From IMG/VR virus record IMGVR_UViG_3300034101_006325, positions 124,001 to 188,000 of that record: a stretch of DNA of 64,000 bases, one strand, 5' to 3'. This document shows positions 1 to 7,931 of this stretch, piece after piece. The number at the start of each line of letters is the position of its first letter. The stretch's first letter is position 1. Origin of the DNA: a virus. The notes beneath the pieces are model-generated. The model worked only from the letters and a program-made list of their open reading frames with translations, was not told the DNA's origin and ran no database searches. The translations under genes and the position numbers were made by a program.

Positions 1-238
1 TTTTTACCTCGTCGACGACGTCTTGAAGAAGTTTAGGAAGAGTTGTCTTTGATTCATCAAATGACATTAATTCATCCTTTAAAACATTGTTTTGAAAGTC
101 TTCAACGGCCTTCAACAACCCTGCCAAGGAAACTTTTAATTGTCCTGATGCTTTGAGTGCTGTAGCATTATTTTCATTTAGCTTTTTAAATTCTTCAGCA
201 ATCAATGTTTCTAAAAGTTTTTTTGTTAGCTTTGGCAT
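1..238 (-). CDS. Hypothetical protein, C-terminus cut by window edge
   Basis: The reading frame starts at ATG (complement of 236-238) and stays open to the left edge, giving 79 residues of an incomplete protein. A purine-rich AGAGG lies nine bases before the ATG and supports this start. The visible part begins MPKLTKKLLETLIAEEF and is predicted to be mostly helical, rich in Lys, Leu and Glu, with no recognised motif. It is the last visible gene of the leftward packaging block, directly downstream of the terminase. A small packaging or head-associated protein is possible from position alone. I do not recognise the family. Confidence 0.7.
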   Translation of the reverse strand, partial: MPKLTKKLLETLIAEEFKKLNENNATALKASGQLKVSLAGLLKAVEDFQNNVLKDELMSFDESKTTLPKLLQDVVDEVK

Positions 239-278
239 TTGATCGAACCTCTTAGTTTCAATACATATTCACTACATA

Positions 279-1880
279 TCAACGATAAAGCCAAGAAAAA
301 TCAGAAACATCAACATGTTTTATCTGAGAAGGATCTCTTGGCTTGTGCACATCTCTGGCATTAGGAATAAGTCCTTTAATGGCGGGATTTGTTAAAGGTC
401 TTGCAGATGACAAGTCTCCTGGCATATTTTCATTTCTATGCACTTTGGTGGCTTTCAACATTGCCATCGCGACAGCCATGGCTTGATCATTATTGTTTGA
501 CTCTCCTGCAACGAGCCAAGATCCAATAGCCAGACTCATTATTAGATCATCATGAGCATCTTTGGCAGCTTGAGCTCTATTACCGTTCCAAATAAATGCC
601 TGCAATTGATCGTATAATCTTTGTGAATACACCTTGACAATAGAATTTCTTATCAGCTCTTCAAGTTTTGCAAGAATTTGAGTTCTTGATTTTTGCTGTG
701 TAGAAAAACCAGGAATGGCATCTGGATTACTCGATCTAAACTCAAATAAATCTCCTGTTGCTCCCTGATAATACAATCTTGGATAACCTTCGTCTCTTAA
801 TTTTACACATGTAAAATATCCAAAGGTATTTTGTTCGGGACATAGAAGTGCATCATTGTATTTTTTACCCCATTCAAACAAAAGATCTGCAAATTTATCT
901 GGGGGTAATTTGCCCATAAATTCTGCAACAACTTCGCAATTTTCATTATCTATGACATGAAAAGCTGAGAAATCTCCTGCATCGCCGCGGGCGACGTCTG
1001 CAGAAATTACATATTTTTTACCTGATTCAGGCCGGCGCCACACCCAAACTCCGCTTTGAGGCCCAGCTTTTTCTATTGGATTTTTTATTGATTCTCTTAT
1101 GCTCTCTAAATCTTTTGATTGCAAAAAAGTATCGCCAGAAGATATAAAATCACAAAGAAACTCTTGAGAAATACTTCTCTTAGAAAGATTTCTTGTTTCT
1201 TTTACAAACCATTCTTCGTCGTGCTCTGGGTGCACATACCATGGTAATTTTATGGTATTGAACTCATTTTGTTTTGTTTCGCCCTCCATCCACAAGCGGT
1301 AATATTGACCACCCACACCATTTGGTGTTGAAATAATAATAGCATTACCTCCAGTAGACAGAGTAGGATACAAACCTGTCCAAATATCTTCAAAGTCTCT
1401 AATGAATGCAGCCTCATCGACTATTAGAAGTGAAAGAGCTTCAGAACGACCTGCATCTGGGGACGTTGGAATGGCTGTTATATTTGAACCATTGTGAAAT
1501 CTTATGGACTGTTTTGTGGGTTCATATTTGGTAAGAAGCAGCCAGTTGGGCAATCCTTCAAGCATGATCTTTACCTTTTTGATAAAGTTCATTGCTGTCT
1601 GAAGCTTGGTAGCAATTACCAAGATATTTTTATCTTTTTTAAAGATTGCAAACCATGTTGCATAAGCTGCAGTAACAGTTGATAAACCTAGCTGACGAGA
1701 TTTAAGCACTATATTAAAACGATTTTTCTCAAATGAAGCTACACATTCATCCTGAAAATCATAAGTTTCAAATGGAATTAGACCCCGCAGCATGTGCTGG
1801 ATCTTCACGTATTTCTTCATGAAGTAGACGGGGTCTTTGCCACACCGAAGTATTTCGGCAATTTGTTCTTTTTTTGTCAT
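279..1880 (-). CDS. Terminase large subunit (gp17-like packaging ATPase/nuclease)
   Basis: This is the motor ATPase and headful nuclease that packages DNA into procapsids through the portal. The 533 residues match the usual length. The N-terminal ATPase has a variant Walker A around residues 60-68 (KSRQLGLST, with the Lys ahead of the RQxG core as in many terminases) and Walker B LLIVDEAAF around 151-159, with catalytic Glu156. A coupling motif STPNG follows near 184-188. The RNase H-fold nuclease begins near residue 290 with VISADVARGD (metal ligand Asp295), then CPEQN near 347-351 and a late HDDLIMSLA containing the third acidic pair. The start codon overlaps the end of the upstream gene by four bases, which indicates translational coupling. 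The large subunit identification is secure. The small subunit is not obvious next to it. Confidence 0.95.
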   Translation of the reverse strand: MTKKEQIAEILRCGKDPVYFMKKYVKIQHMLRGLIPFETYDFQDECVASFEKNRFNIVLKSRQLGLSTVTAAYATWFAIFKKDKNILVIATKLQTAMNFIKKVKIMLEGLPNWLLLTKYEPTKQSIRFHNGSNITAIPTSPDAGRSEALSLLIVDEAAFIRDFEDIWTGLYPTLSTGGNAIIISTPNGVGGQYYRLWMEGETKQNEFNTIKLPWYVHPEHDEEWFVKETRNLSKRSISQEFLCDFISSGDTFLQSKDLESIRESIKNPIEKAGPQSGVWVWRRPESGKKYVISADVARGDAGDFSAFHVIDNENCEVVAEFMGKLPPDKFADLLFEWGKKYNDALLCPEQNTFGYFTCVKLRDEGYPRLYYQGATGDLFEFRSSNPDAIPGFSTQQKSRTQILAKLEELIRNSIVKVYSQRLYDQLQAFIWNGNRAQAAKDAHDDLIMSLAIGSWLVAGESNNNDQAMAVAMAMLKATKVHRNENMPGDLSSARPLTNPAIKGLIPNARDVHKPRDPSQIKHVDVSDFSWLYR

Positions 1881-2293
1881 GCTAATTCAAATGCAGTTTT
1901 TCTTCGATAGTAAGCCGTTCTTTTTGGATTGTGTACTGCAAATCCAATTATCTCTAAAGAATCGCTGGTGGAATATTCCTTTGACTTCAGTGTTTTTCCT
2001 GAAAGCTCCGAATAAACAGCTTTCACATTCTTTAGAGCAGCATTAATTATTTCAATTGATTCAGACTCGTACATCTGTTTCATCAATGCCATCTCTTTTT
2101 CTGTTCCAAAATTTACAATAGCTGCATATGATGCAGTTAAAATAGGAGAACCATCTTCGCCTTCTGCACTGCTTCCTAACGCAGATGACAGTGTAAATTT
2201 GACGGAATAGGAAGCCGTTTTTGGTGTCGATGTCCTGCCCCAGGATGTATCAATTGCTTGTCCAAGAGCATTGTAGTCAATATTGGATGCCAT
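1877..2293 (-). CDS. Hypothetical protein coupled to terminase
   Basis: This 138-residue protein begins MASNIDYNALGQAIDTSWG and ends four bases inside the terminase start (ATGA overlap), so the two are probably co-translated. The sequence shows a mixed beta/alpha N-terminal half and a basic tail containing KRTAYYRRK. There is no coiled coil, membrane segment or metal motif. Its place immediately before the large terminase makes a packaging, neck or head role likely. The small terminase is one candidate, but there is no motif support for it. I do not recognise the family. Confidence 0.8.
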   Translation of the reverse strand: MASNIDYNALGQAIDTSWGRTSTPKTASYSVKFTLSSALGSSAEGEDGSPILTASYAAIVNFGTEKEMALMKQMYESESIEIINAALKNVKAVYSELSGKTLKSKEYSTSDSLEIIGFAVHNPKRTAYYRRKTAFELA

Positions 2294-2320
2294 GTGTGTT
2301 CTCCATCTAAATATAATTAA

Positions 2321-2626
2321 TTATTCAAACTGAATTACTTTACTCACAAATTGACGATTCTGAACAGAAATTTCAATCTGATTTTTTGTAGGTCTCCAAC
2401 CTTTTTCCCATTCTACCTTGTGTGAATAAGCCCAAGTATCTGCACACGTTGAACAACAACCAAATTTTTTATGTGATTCTTCATCATCTTTTGTTGAATA
2501 TCTAATTTCACAGACATCACAAAAAATAGGTGTGTATTTTTTTTCATCGAAATTTTCAGGAATTATAACGCTATAATCCTCACAAATTTTTATCTTTCTA
2601 TTTCTTGTATAAGGTGACCACGTCAT
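2321..2626 (-). CDS. Small zinc-ribbon-like protein
   Basis: A 101-residue protein with two cysteine knuckles: CDVC around residues 36-39 and CCSTC around 57-61. These would bind one zinc ion in a rubredoxin or zinc-ribbon arrangement. The rest is rich in charged and aromatic residues (KVEWEKGWRPT). It starts four bases before the SbcC-like gene ends (ATGA overlap) and so belongs to the same leftward operon. A nucleic-acid-binding or regulatory role is possible, but only the metal site is visible. Confidence 0.75.
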   Translation of the reverse strand: MTWSPYTRNRKIKICEDYSVIIPENFDEKKYTPIFCDVCEIRYSTKDDEESHKKFGCCSTCADTWAYSHKVEWEKGWRPTKNQIEISVQNRQFVSKVIQFE

Positions 2627-5208
2627 TGTAGATCTCCGAAAATAATTTGTGCGTCTTTTTCAACCTTGGTTATGTCTAAAACATGATCGACAACGTCTTT
2701 GATGCCATCAACATGGGTTATAACAATAATAACCTTAAAATATCTTTTAAGAGATGTAAGCAATCTATTACATGATTCAACAGCAGAATCATCTAGAGTT
2801 CCGAACCCTTCATCTATAATAAAAAGATCTGGTTTTGGAAGAGAAGAAATATTAATCATGGCAACTCTAACTGCAAGAGAAGTTATTGTCTTTTCCATTC
2901 CTGAACAGAGTTCTATTATTCTTCTAGAATCACCATAATTAATGTAAATTTCGGTTGTGTCGGAGTCTTCTTCGTTCTCTAGCTCAACAGAAAAATCGAC
3001 TATTCCTTGCAATATTTTTGCAATTTCAGAATTTATTGCAGGAAGTTGTGAACGTGTAACAGCAAGTGGAATTCCTTTCTTAGAAAAAGCAGAAACAATT
3101 ATTTCGTTAACCTTGAGCTCCTCTAAAATTTTGTCTCTATTTAGTTTTTCTTCTATAAATTTTTCCAAATTAGCATTTAATTTGCCTTGCTGAGATGCAA
3201 TTTCCATTTTTTTAGAATCAATATTGTCAATTAATTTAGACAAAACTTCTAATTTTTCTTTGATAGAAACAGCCTCTATATTTTCTTGATTTTTTAAAGA
3301 CTGTTCTAGATTACCAAGGCGCAATCTAGCGCTTTGCAGTTCGGAAAAAATTCCATCCGATATAGACTTCTTTTTTAGATAATCATTTTCTTTTTTAGAT
3401 ACCTCAAATTTTAACTTTATCTCTAAGTCAATTAATTTCTCAATTTTTTCAAGTCTATCGATAAATCCACTTGATGTTATTGAATCTAAATTTTCGACTG
3501 CTTTATCAAGATTTGACTTAGCAAGTTTTACAGAATTAATTTGAATAATTTGCTTTTCTTTGTTGACATGAGCGTCTTTAATAAATTTGCAAGTAGGGTA
3601 TTGGTCGCCACAAGGAACTTCATCAAGTATCTTTAAAGACTTTTTTTGCTGTTCAAGAATAGATTCTTCTTTTTCAAAATTATGTCTAAGCGTTAAAAGA
3701 GAAGTTTCAAGTTGTCGATACTGCTCTTTTCTTTTCTTTAGATCTTCAATGTCATTGTTGTCTTTTACATCGGAGATCTTCTCAAGTTTAAGATTGACTT
3801 CAATAATTTCTTGTTGAAGTTTTTCAACTTGCTCAATAGACTGGTCATAGTTTGTCTGCAATTGATTAATTTTTTGTCTTAACGCATCAAGTGTTTCTTT
3901 TGAAACTGCAACGTATGGTCCTAATTTACTGATTTCTGATTGAAGACGTGAGTATTCAGCTCTTTTTTCTTCAGCATCTTGACTTAGATTTTTAAGATCT
4001 AATTTTGCTTTTTCAATATCATTTTTAGTTTGGTCAATTAGGACTGACCAATCTCTATCCGGGTAATTTTTTAATTGTGATTTTGAAGCACTTGCTTCTT
4101 TATTGGCAATTTCATGCATTCTATCAAAAATGTCAAGATCTAAAAATTTAGAAAGAATTGCTCTCCTCTTGGCAGATCCTTGAGATATGAACTGATTAAT
4201 TTCTCCTTGAGCAGAAAGAGAAGTCATTAGAAAATCTTCGTGACTTCCAATTAAATTTTTAATAATTTTTTCAGTATCGGTTCTCTGCTCTCCGTTTAAT
4301 TCGTCTACTTCACCATCTTCTTTCATCCTGTAGACATTTAAAGAAGTGGTCGCGCTAATTCCTTTTTTAGACTCAGACTTTGTTGTTTGACGCTCAATAA
4401 TGTAGTCTGTTCCACTATGATTAATGATCGCTCTTGCTGAACAATAAGGTTTTCTAATATTGCATATGTGAATATTCTTCATTGGACCACGATCAGTGGT
4501 ATTAAACAAAGCATACATGATCGTTCCAACAATAGAAGATTTTCCGATTCTATTGGCTCCAAATATTCCAACAATTCCATTGATTGCATCAAAATTTATA
4601 TAATTTTTTTCTCCATAAGAAAAAACATTGTTAAAATTAAGATGTCTTAAAGACCACTTAGAATTTCTAAGTACTTCTTCGTTAGAAGCAACAATAGATA
4701 ATATCTTTTTAATTGAGTCAGAAGTTTTAGTCCATGTTTCTTCAGAAAAATTAGAATTTTTATGATGATCTTTGACCAATTTTAAAAGAACATCAGGAGA
4801 CCTAAGGTCAGACTTGGCCAAAGATGCAGCCCCAGCTTTGACTACAGACCGATCGATTGTAACGTCTGACTTAAATGTTATTTCAGAAGCACCTTTTGAA
4901 TATAGAACAGAATTAATTGATTGAATTTCTTTTTGAGTAACGTGAGAGTTAGATCTAATTCTGTATCTTGTTCCCTTTGGATAATTTTTAGATGCTTTTA
5001 AAAGTTCGTCTAACTCTCCTGTCCACGTCAGAGTTACAAAAGGTTTTGGATTTGGCAATTTTTTAAAATTAATTGACCAATCTTCTGATGACTCAATATC
5101 CCACAATAGATAACCATGATCTAGGTCTTCAGCATAATTTTGTTGCAAAGGAGTTCCTGGATATGCAATCCAGGGTTTCTTTACCTTTATTTTTATTTTT
5201 TTGCCCAT
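2623..5208 (-). CDS. SbcC/gp46-like recombination ATPase with an N-terminal SbcD-type capping domain
   Basis: This is the ATPase subunit of the Mre11-Rad50/gp46-gp47 complex, which resects DNA ends for recombination-dependent replication. In order: residues 1 to about 120 look like an SbcD/Mre11 capping domain (AYPGTPLQQNYAEDLDHGY, then LLWDIE). Walker A GANRIGKSS lies at about 217-225. A long coiled coil follows, with an apical cysteine pair at about 533 and 540 (PCGDQYPTCKF), which is a CX6C form rather than the common CXXC zinc hook. A second coiled coil comes next, then the ABC signature ELCSGMEK and Walker B DLFIIDEGFG near the C-terminus. Canonical SbcC has Walker A within the first 40 residues, so the roughly 190-residue extension is unusual. 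The reading frame is the same as that of the upstream SbcD core, separated by one TAA and four codons. No strong ribosome binding site precedes the ATG, so translation may depend on termination and restart. Confidence 0.92.
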   Translation of the reverse strand: MGKKIKIKVKKPWIAYPGTPLQQNYAEDLDHGYLLWDIESSEDWSINFKKLPNPKPFVTLTWTGELDELLKASKNYPKGTRYRIRSNSHVTQKEIQSINSVLYSKGASEITFKSDVTIDRSVVKAGAASLAKSDLRSPDVLLKLVKDHHKNSNFSEETWTKTSDSIKKILSIVASNEEVLRNSKWSLRHLNFNNVFSYGEKNYINFDAINGIVGIFGANRIGKSSIVGTIMYALFNTTDRGPMKNIHICNIRKPYCSARAIINHSGTDYIIERQTTKSESKKGISATTSLNVYRMKEDGEVDELNGEQRTDTEKIIKNLIGSHEDFLMTSLSAQGEINQFISQGSAKRRAILSKFLDLDIFDRMHEIANKEASASKSQLKNYPDRDWSVLIDQTKNDIEKAKLDLKNLSQDAEEKRAEYSRLQSEISKLGPYVAVSKETLDALRQKINQLQTNYDQSIEQVEKLQQEIIEVNLKLEKISDVKDNNDIEDLKKRKEQYRQLETSLLTLRHNFEKEESILEQQKKSLKILDEVPCGDQYPTCKFIKDAHVNKEKQIIQINSVKLAKSNLDKAVENLDSITSSGFIDRLEKIEKLIDLEIKLKFEVSKKENDYLKKKSISDGIFSELQSARLRLGNLEQSLKNQENIEAVSIKEKLEVLSKLIDNIDSKKMEIASQQGKLNANLEKFIEEKLNRDKILEELKVNEIIVSAFSKKGIPLAVTRSQLPAINSEIAKILQGIVDFSVELENEEDSDTTEIYINYGDSRRIIELCSGMEKTITSLAVRVAMINISSLPKPDLFIIDEGFGTLDDSAVESCNRLLTSLKRYFKVIIVITHVDGIKDVVDHVLDITKVEKDAQIIFGDLQ

Positions 5209-5223
5209 GTGAATTGATCTTTA
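5206..5223 (-). other. Single in-frame TAA between the SbcD core and the SbcD-cap/SbcC ORF
   Basis: Read leftward, the SbcD core ends GTT GAA TAA. It is followed in the same frame by AGA TCA ATT CAC and then the ATG of the next ORF. Suppression of this one stop would give a continuous polypeptide of about 1,080 residues containing nuclease core, cap and ATPase. The break falls in the segment between the last nuclease metal motif (GDIH) and the capping motif (AYPG). Possible explanations are a genuine gene split with reinitiation, programmed readthrough, or a recent nonsense mutation or base-call error. Confidence 0.85.
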
Positions 5224-5865
5224 TTCAACAATTGTGCAGCCTGGATATTTTGACAATTCTTCTTCTTCTATTTCGATGGTTACTTCTCTAAAGTCCAAAA
5301 ATTGCATTTTGTGTATGTCTCCCAGAAGTACAAAATCAAAGTCTTTGAAAAATTCGACTGTTAAACCTTCTTCTATATTCCAGCCTGTTTCACTTACTGA
5401 TCCATTGACAGGCCCATGATAGCAAGCAATATTAACATCGCCTTTTATGGGTTTTACATTCTTCCAGCCTTCTTCGTCAAAAAGGCTGAAGACGCACAGG
5501 TTGTATCCTTTTTGAATTTCAAAGACTCCGCTTTTTTTGTAAAGAAAAATTCTAGGATTGTTAAGCGCAGAAACTATTGGTGAAACTGCATCTTGTCTAG
5601 ATAAATTAACTAGATTGCCGTCATGATTTCCTAGTGTTAAATGAACAGGTGCAATTTTGCTCATTGCATCTAACCACCAAGTTAGATGCTCAATATATTC
5701 AGGTGATATTCCTGTTGTTTTAGTATGAAAAATGTCACCACCCACAAAAATGTGATTCACACTATTTTTTTTGCAATCATTAATGAATGCTGTAAAAACT
5801 TCTCTATACTCGTCATGACGAGTCAAGCCTCGCCAGTGAACGTCTGCAGTATGTGCGATTCGCAT
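5221..5865 (-). CDS. SbcD/gp47-like nuclease, catalytic core only
   Basis: This is the Mre11-type metallophosphoesterase that partners SbcC/gp46. I place the start at ATG 5865 (MRIAHTADVHW), the canonical Mre11 N-terminus. A TTG three codons upstream is possible. All metal-binding motifs are present: DVH near residue 9, GGDIFH, LGNHD, YHGP and GDIHK near residue 183. The protein stops after 214 residues at SKYPGCTIVE, before the capping domain, whereas complete family members usually run past 330 residues. The missing cap is found at the front of the next gene in the same frame. The primase lies just upstream, so the group forms a replication-recombination operon. Confidence 0.9.
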   Translation of the reverse strand: MRIAHTADVHWRGLTRHDEYREVFTAFINDCKKNSVNHIFVGGDIFHTKTTGISPEYIEHLTWWLDAMSKIAPVHLTLGNHDGNLVNLSRQDAVSPIVSALNNPRIFLYKKSGVFEIQKGYNLCVFSLFDEEGWKNVKPIKGDVNIACYHGPVNGSVSETGWNIEEGLTVEFFKDFDFVLLGDIHKMQFLDFREVTIEIEEEELSKYPGCTIVE

Positions 5866-5903
5866 TTTAATCAAAAATATACATCAAAAAGAAACTGTTC
5901 AAT

Positions 5904-6887
5904 TTAGATGCTAAATCTAATTTCAGTTGCTTTCTTCATTTTTCTTAAAAAATCATCTTCCCAATTTATTATTTTCGCATCAGATAGTGCGTTCTCGAAT
6001 TCCAACTTAGACATATTTCCGGGATCTTTCCACTGTCTAACGTCAACAACTAAAACATCAATGTTATATTCCATTAATTTTTTTGCAATTTTTGGAGTTT
6101 TCTTATCCCACATGTCACCATCGAGTGCCAACCAAATAGGCGTATTATTTAAAAGAATTTTATTAAATATTTCATGTCTTTCGTCCAGATCAGACCCCAG
6201 CAAAGCTGTGGAATTTTCAGGGCATTTAACCAAATCAAATGCACCTTCTACTAGAACAAGTCTCTTCTGCCAGTCCAAGTTAATTTCATTAAAAACTATA
6301 GGATTTTTATCAACATCAGGATTGTCGTACTTGGGTTTTTTATCTTTGTCAATTGCTCTTGCTACAAAATAGTTTAAATTTCCTAGTGAGTCAAAAGAAG
6401 GCATGATCAACCTTCTTTTCCAACGAGGTTCATCAGAAATTCCTAACTTAAAATACCATGCATCTTTGTCAGTTAATCCTCTCGAATAAAGATAACGCCA
6501 CGCTGCCTTGACATCAGGATCTAAATCGTTTGCAAGAGAAAGAAGTTTAAAATCTTTTGGAAGACAAATTTTTTGTTTTTCTTCTTTTTCTCCTGTGACT
6601 AGTCGAGAAGTCCCGGGAGATATTCCGAACATTTCCTTGAAAGTTTCAAGTTGAAGTTGTGTACCGTATTTCCTGATGAGTGGAATAATTGTTCTTGATT
6701 TCCATCCACATACCCAGCAATGGTTGGCCGACGTATCTGTTCTAATTGAAAGTTTCTTTTTAGATTGGTCAGAAGGCGCACATATGGGGCAGCGTACGTC
6801 AAAATTAATTCCATTGGAAGATACGTGACCTTTGCCAAAGATAGATTCAAAAAAAATAATGCTGTCAGAGACAGAACGGATTCCCAC
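5904..6887 (-). CDS. DnaG-type DNA primase
   Basis: Makes RNA primers for lagging-strand synthesis. The 327 residues contain an N-terminal zinc-binding domain with CPIC at 33-36 and CWVC at 57-60. A TOPRIM catalytic domain follows, with VLVEGAFDLV (Glu214) and WLALDGDMW (Asp256 and Asp258). There is no helicase domain, so this is a stand-alone primase. Its helicase partner must lie outside the window, since the DinG-like protein at 24-25.6 kb is not of the replicative type. The start codon is GTG with an AGGA seven bases upstream. A 96-residue ORF overlapping the N-terminal part in another frame is a shadow. Confidence 0.9.
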   Translation of the reverse strand: MGIRSVSDSIIFFESIFGKGHVSSNGINFDVRCPICAPSDQSKKKLSIRTDTSANHCWVCGWKSRTIIPLIRKYGTQLQLETFKEMFGISPGTSRLVTGEKEEKQKICLPKDFKLLSLANDLDPDVKAAWRYLYSRGLTDKDAWYFKLGISDEPRWKRRLIMPSFDSLGNLNYFVARAIDKDKKPKYDNPDVDKNPIVFNEINLDWQKRLVLVEGAFDLVKCPENSTALLGSDLDERHEIFNKILLNNTPIWLALDGDMWDKKTPKIAKKLMEYNIDVLVVDVRQWKDPGNMSKLEFENALSDAKIINWEDDFLRKMKKATEIRFSI

Positions 6888-6918
6888 ATAATTATCCTAA
6901 CAAATAATCATGAGATGT

Positions 6919-7473
6919 TCATAAGAGGCATGCAGCCCTGGCTATCACATATGCATCCGTAGCATCTCGACTCCAGTCTACTGGTTCTCCATTTTTCTTC
7001 TTTGGCCATACAACATGTTTTAAGTCATTCTCTGACATGTATCTAAAAACTTGTTCTTTGCCATTTATGCCCGCAATGGACGTCTTCTGCAATTTTATTC
7101 CGCATGATTTTCTTGCTGTTGATGAAGCTATGTACTGAGGATCTACACCAAATATTCCTCTTGAAATATACGAGACAATGCCATTGAATCTCATCAGCGT
7201 AGTTATCGTTGCTGCGGAAGACATTCCCGCCCTGAAACCCATCAGTGGTTCCTCAAGATAGACTTTGTAGTCTCCTGGAAATTTATTTTTCAAATCACCG
7301 AGGGATCTTGATGTAAAATCTGCCTTATCCCAAAGTGTATTGCACTTCTTGTATTCAATCCTATCGAGATAAATAATGTGCGATCCTGAGTCATCCCCTG
7401 CTTTGTTTGCATCGAGTATTGACACACCTGTCACAGATGTCGAAACATCCAAGCCTATGATATAGTTCTTCAC
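6919..7473 (-). CDS. RuvC-like RNase H-fold endonuclease
   Basis: A probable Holliday-junction or branched-DNA resolvase that debranches replicated phage DNA before packaging. The RNase H fold is visible from MKNYIIGLDVSTSVTG (Asp9 at the end of strand 1), VYLEEPL (Glu74/75) and the C-terminal helix SRDATDAYVIARAA (Asp170 and Asp173). These are the four acidic ligands expected. At 184 residues the size fits RuvC. The start codon is GTG. It is followed by the primase 31 bases downstream. T4 uses the unrelated endonuclease VII (gp49), so this is a different solution to the same task. Its exact substrate cannot be read from the sequence. Confidence 0.85.
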   Translation of the reverse strand: MKNYIIGLDVSTSVTGVSILDANKAGDDSGSHIIYLDRIEYKKCNTLWDKADFTSRSLGDLKNKFPGDYKVYLEEPLMGFRAGMSSAATITTLMRFNGIVSYISRGIFGVDPQYIASSTARKSCGIKLQKTSIAGINGKEQVFRYMSENDLKHVVWPKKKNGEPVDWSRDATDAYVIARAACLL

Positions 7474-7513
7474 GTGTCATTATTTAAACACAGATTGGTC
7501 AGGTAAAATAGAA

Positions 7514-7924
7514 TTATAAAAGACCTAATTCTTTTAATTCTATTTCTGTCAATATTTTATAAATGGCGCCGTGTGTCACGCACCACTGCTCTGCAGCTGC
7601 AGTCTTCTTCTTGATTGCTGCCTGTTGTAATTTTCTGCGAGGCTTTACTTCTAAAACCTCAGAATGACCATCCAAATAAGAAACGAAAAAGTCTGGGTAG
7701 TATTTGCGAATCTTTTTTGTCCTAATGTTTGAGACATATTCAATGACAGTCTTTTCATAGCTCCAATGTGAAATATCAGGTTGATCATCAAGATATTTCA
7801 TGACAGCAAGTTCCCACCCGCTTCGATATTTGCAGATCTGACCAGTCTTGGAAGATGTATACTCACCTCGGTGGTAATGACCTTTTCTCTTAACTTTTCT
7901 ACGAATCTTTTTTTTTAAAGTCAT
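7514..7924 (-). CDS. gp4-like head-completion protein with PD-(D/E)XK nuclease motifs
   Basis: The core contains the order of motifs seen in the head-completion nuclease family (T4 gp4) and in TnsA-like PD-(D/E)XK enzymes. In a 136-residue frame these are YRSGWEL (Glu38), KYYPDFF (Asp78) and VLEVKP (Glu92 and Lys94). The N-terminus is very basic (KKKIRRKVKRKGHYHR), suited to DNA contact. I chose ATG 7924, which leaves seven bases after the upstream stop and has GGTGAT six bases ahead. A TTG at 7942 would overlap the upstream gene. It sits between virion genes and recombination genes, consistent with head maturation. The gp4 assignment is by motif pattern and context. Confidence 0.78.
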   Translation of the reverse strand: MTLKKKIRRKVKRKGHYHRGEYTSSKTGQICKYRSGWELAVMKYLDDQPDISHWSYEKTVIEYVSNIRTKKIRKYYPDFFVSYLDGHSEVLEVKPRRKLQQAAIKKKTAAAEQWCVTHGAIYKILTEIELKELGLL

Positions 7925-7931
7925 TAGAAGA

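Noticed and set aside
2623-5865. Reading the SbcD/SbcC break as a simple frameshift error.
   Set aside because: The two ORFs are in the same frame, with only one stop between them. A frameshift would change the frame. A single-base substitution or real split remains possible.
5904-6889. Long ORFs opposite or beside the primase gene (plus-strand 154 codons at 5908-6372; minus-strand 96 codons at 6599-6889).
   Set aside because: Both overlap the primase, which has clear zinc and TOPRIM motifs in its own frame. They show no motifs and low-complexity composition, so they are shadows.
7591-7602. 12-base palindrome CTGCAGCTGCAG within the gp4-like gene, and similar 12-base palindromes at 31992-32003 and 49645-49656.
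   Set aside because: Palindromes of this length are expected several times in 64 kb, and all lie in coding sequence. No spacing or context suggests a site.
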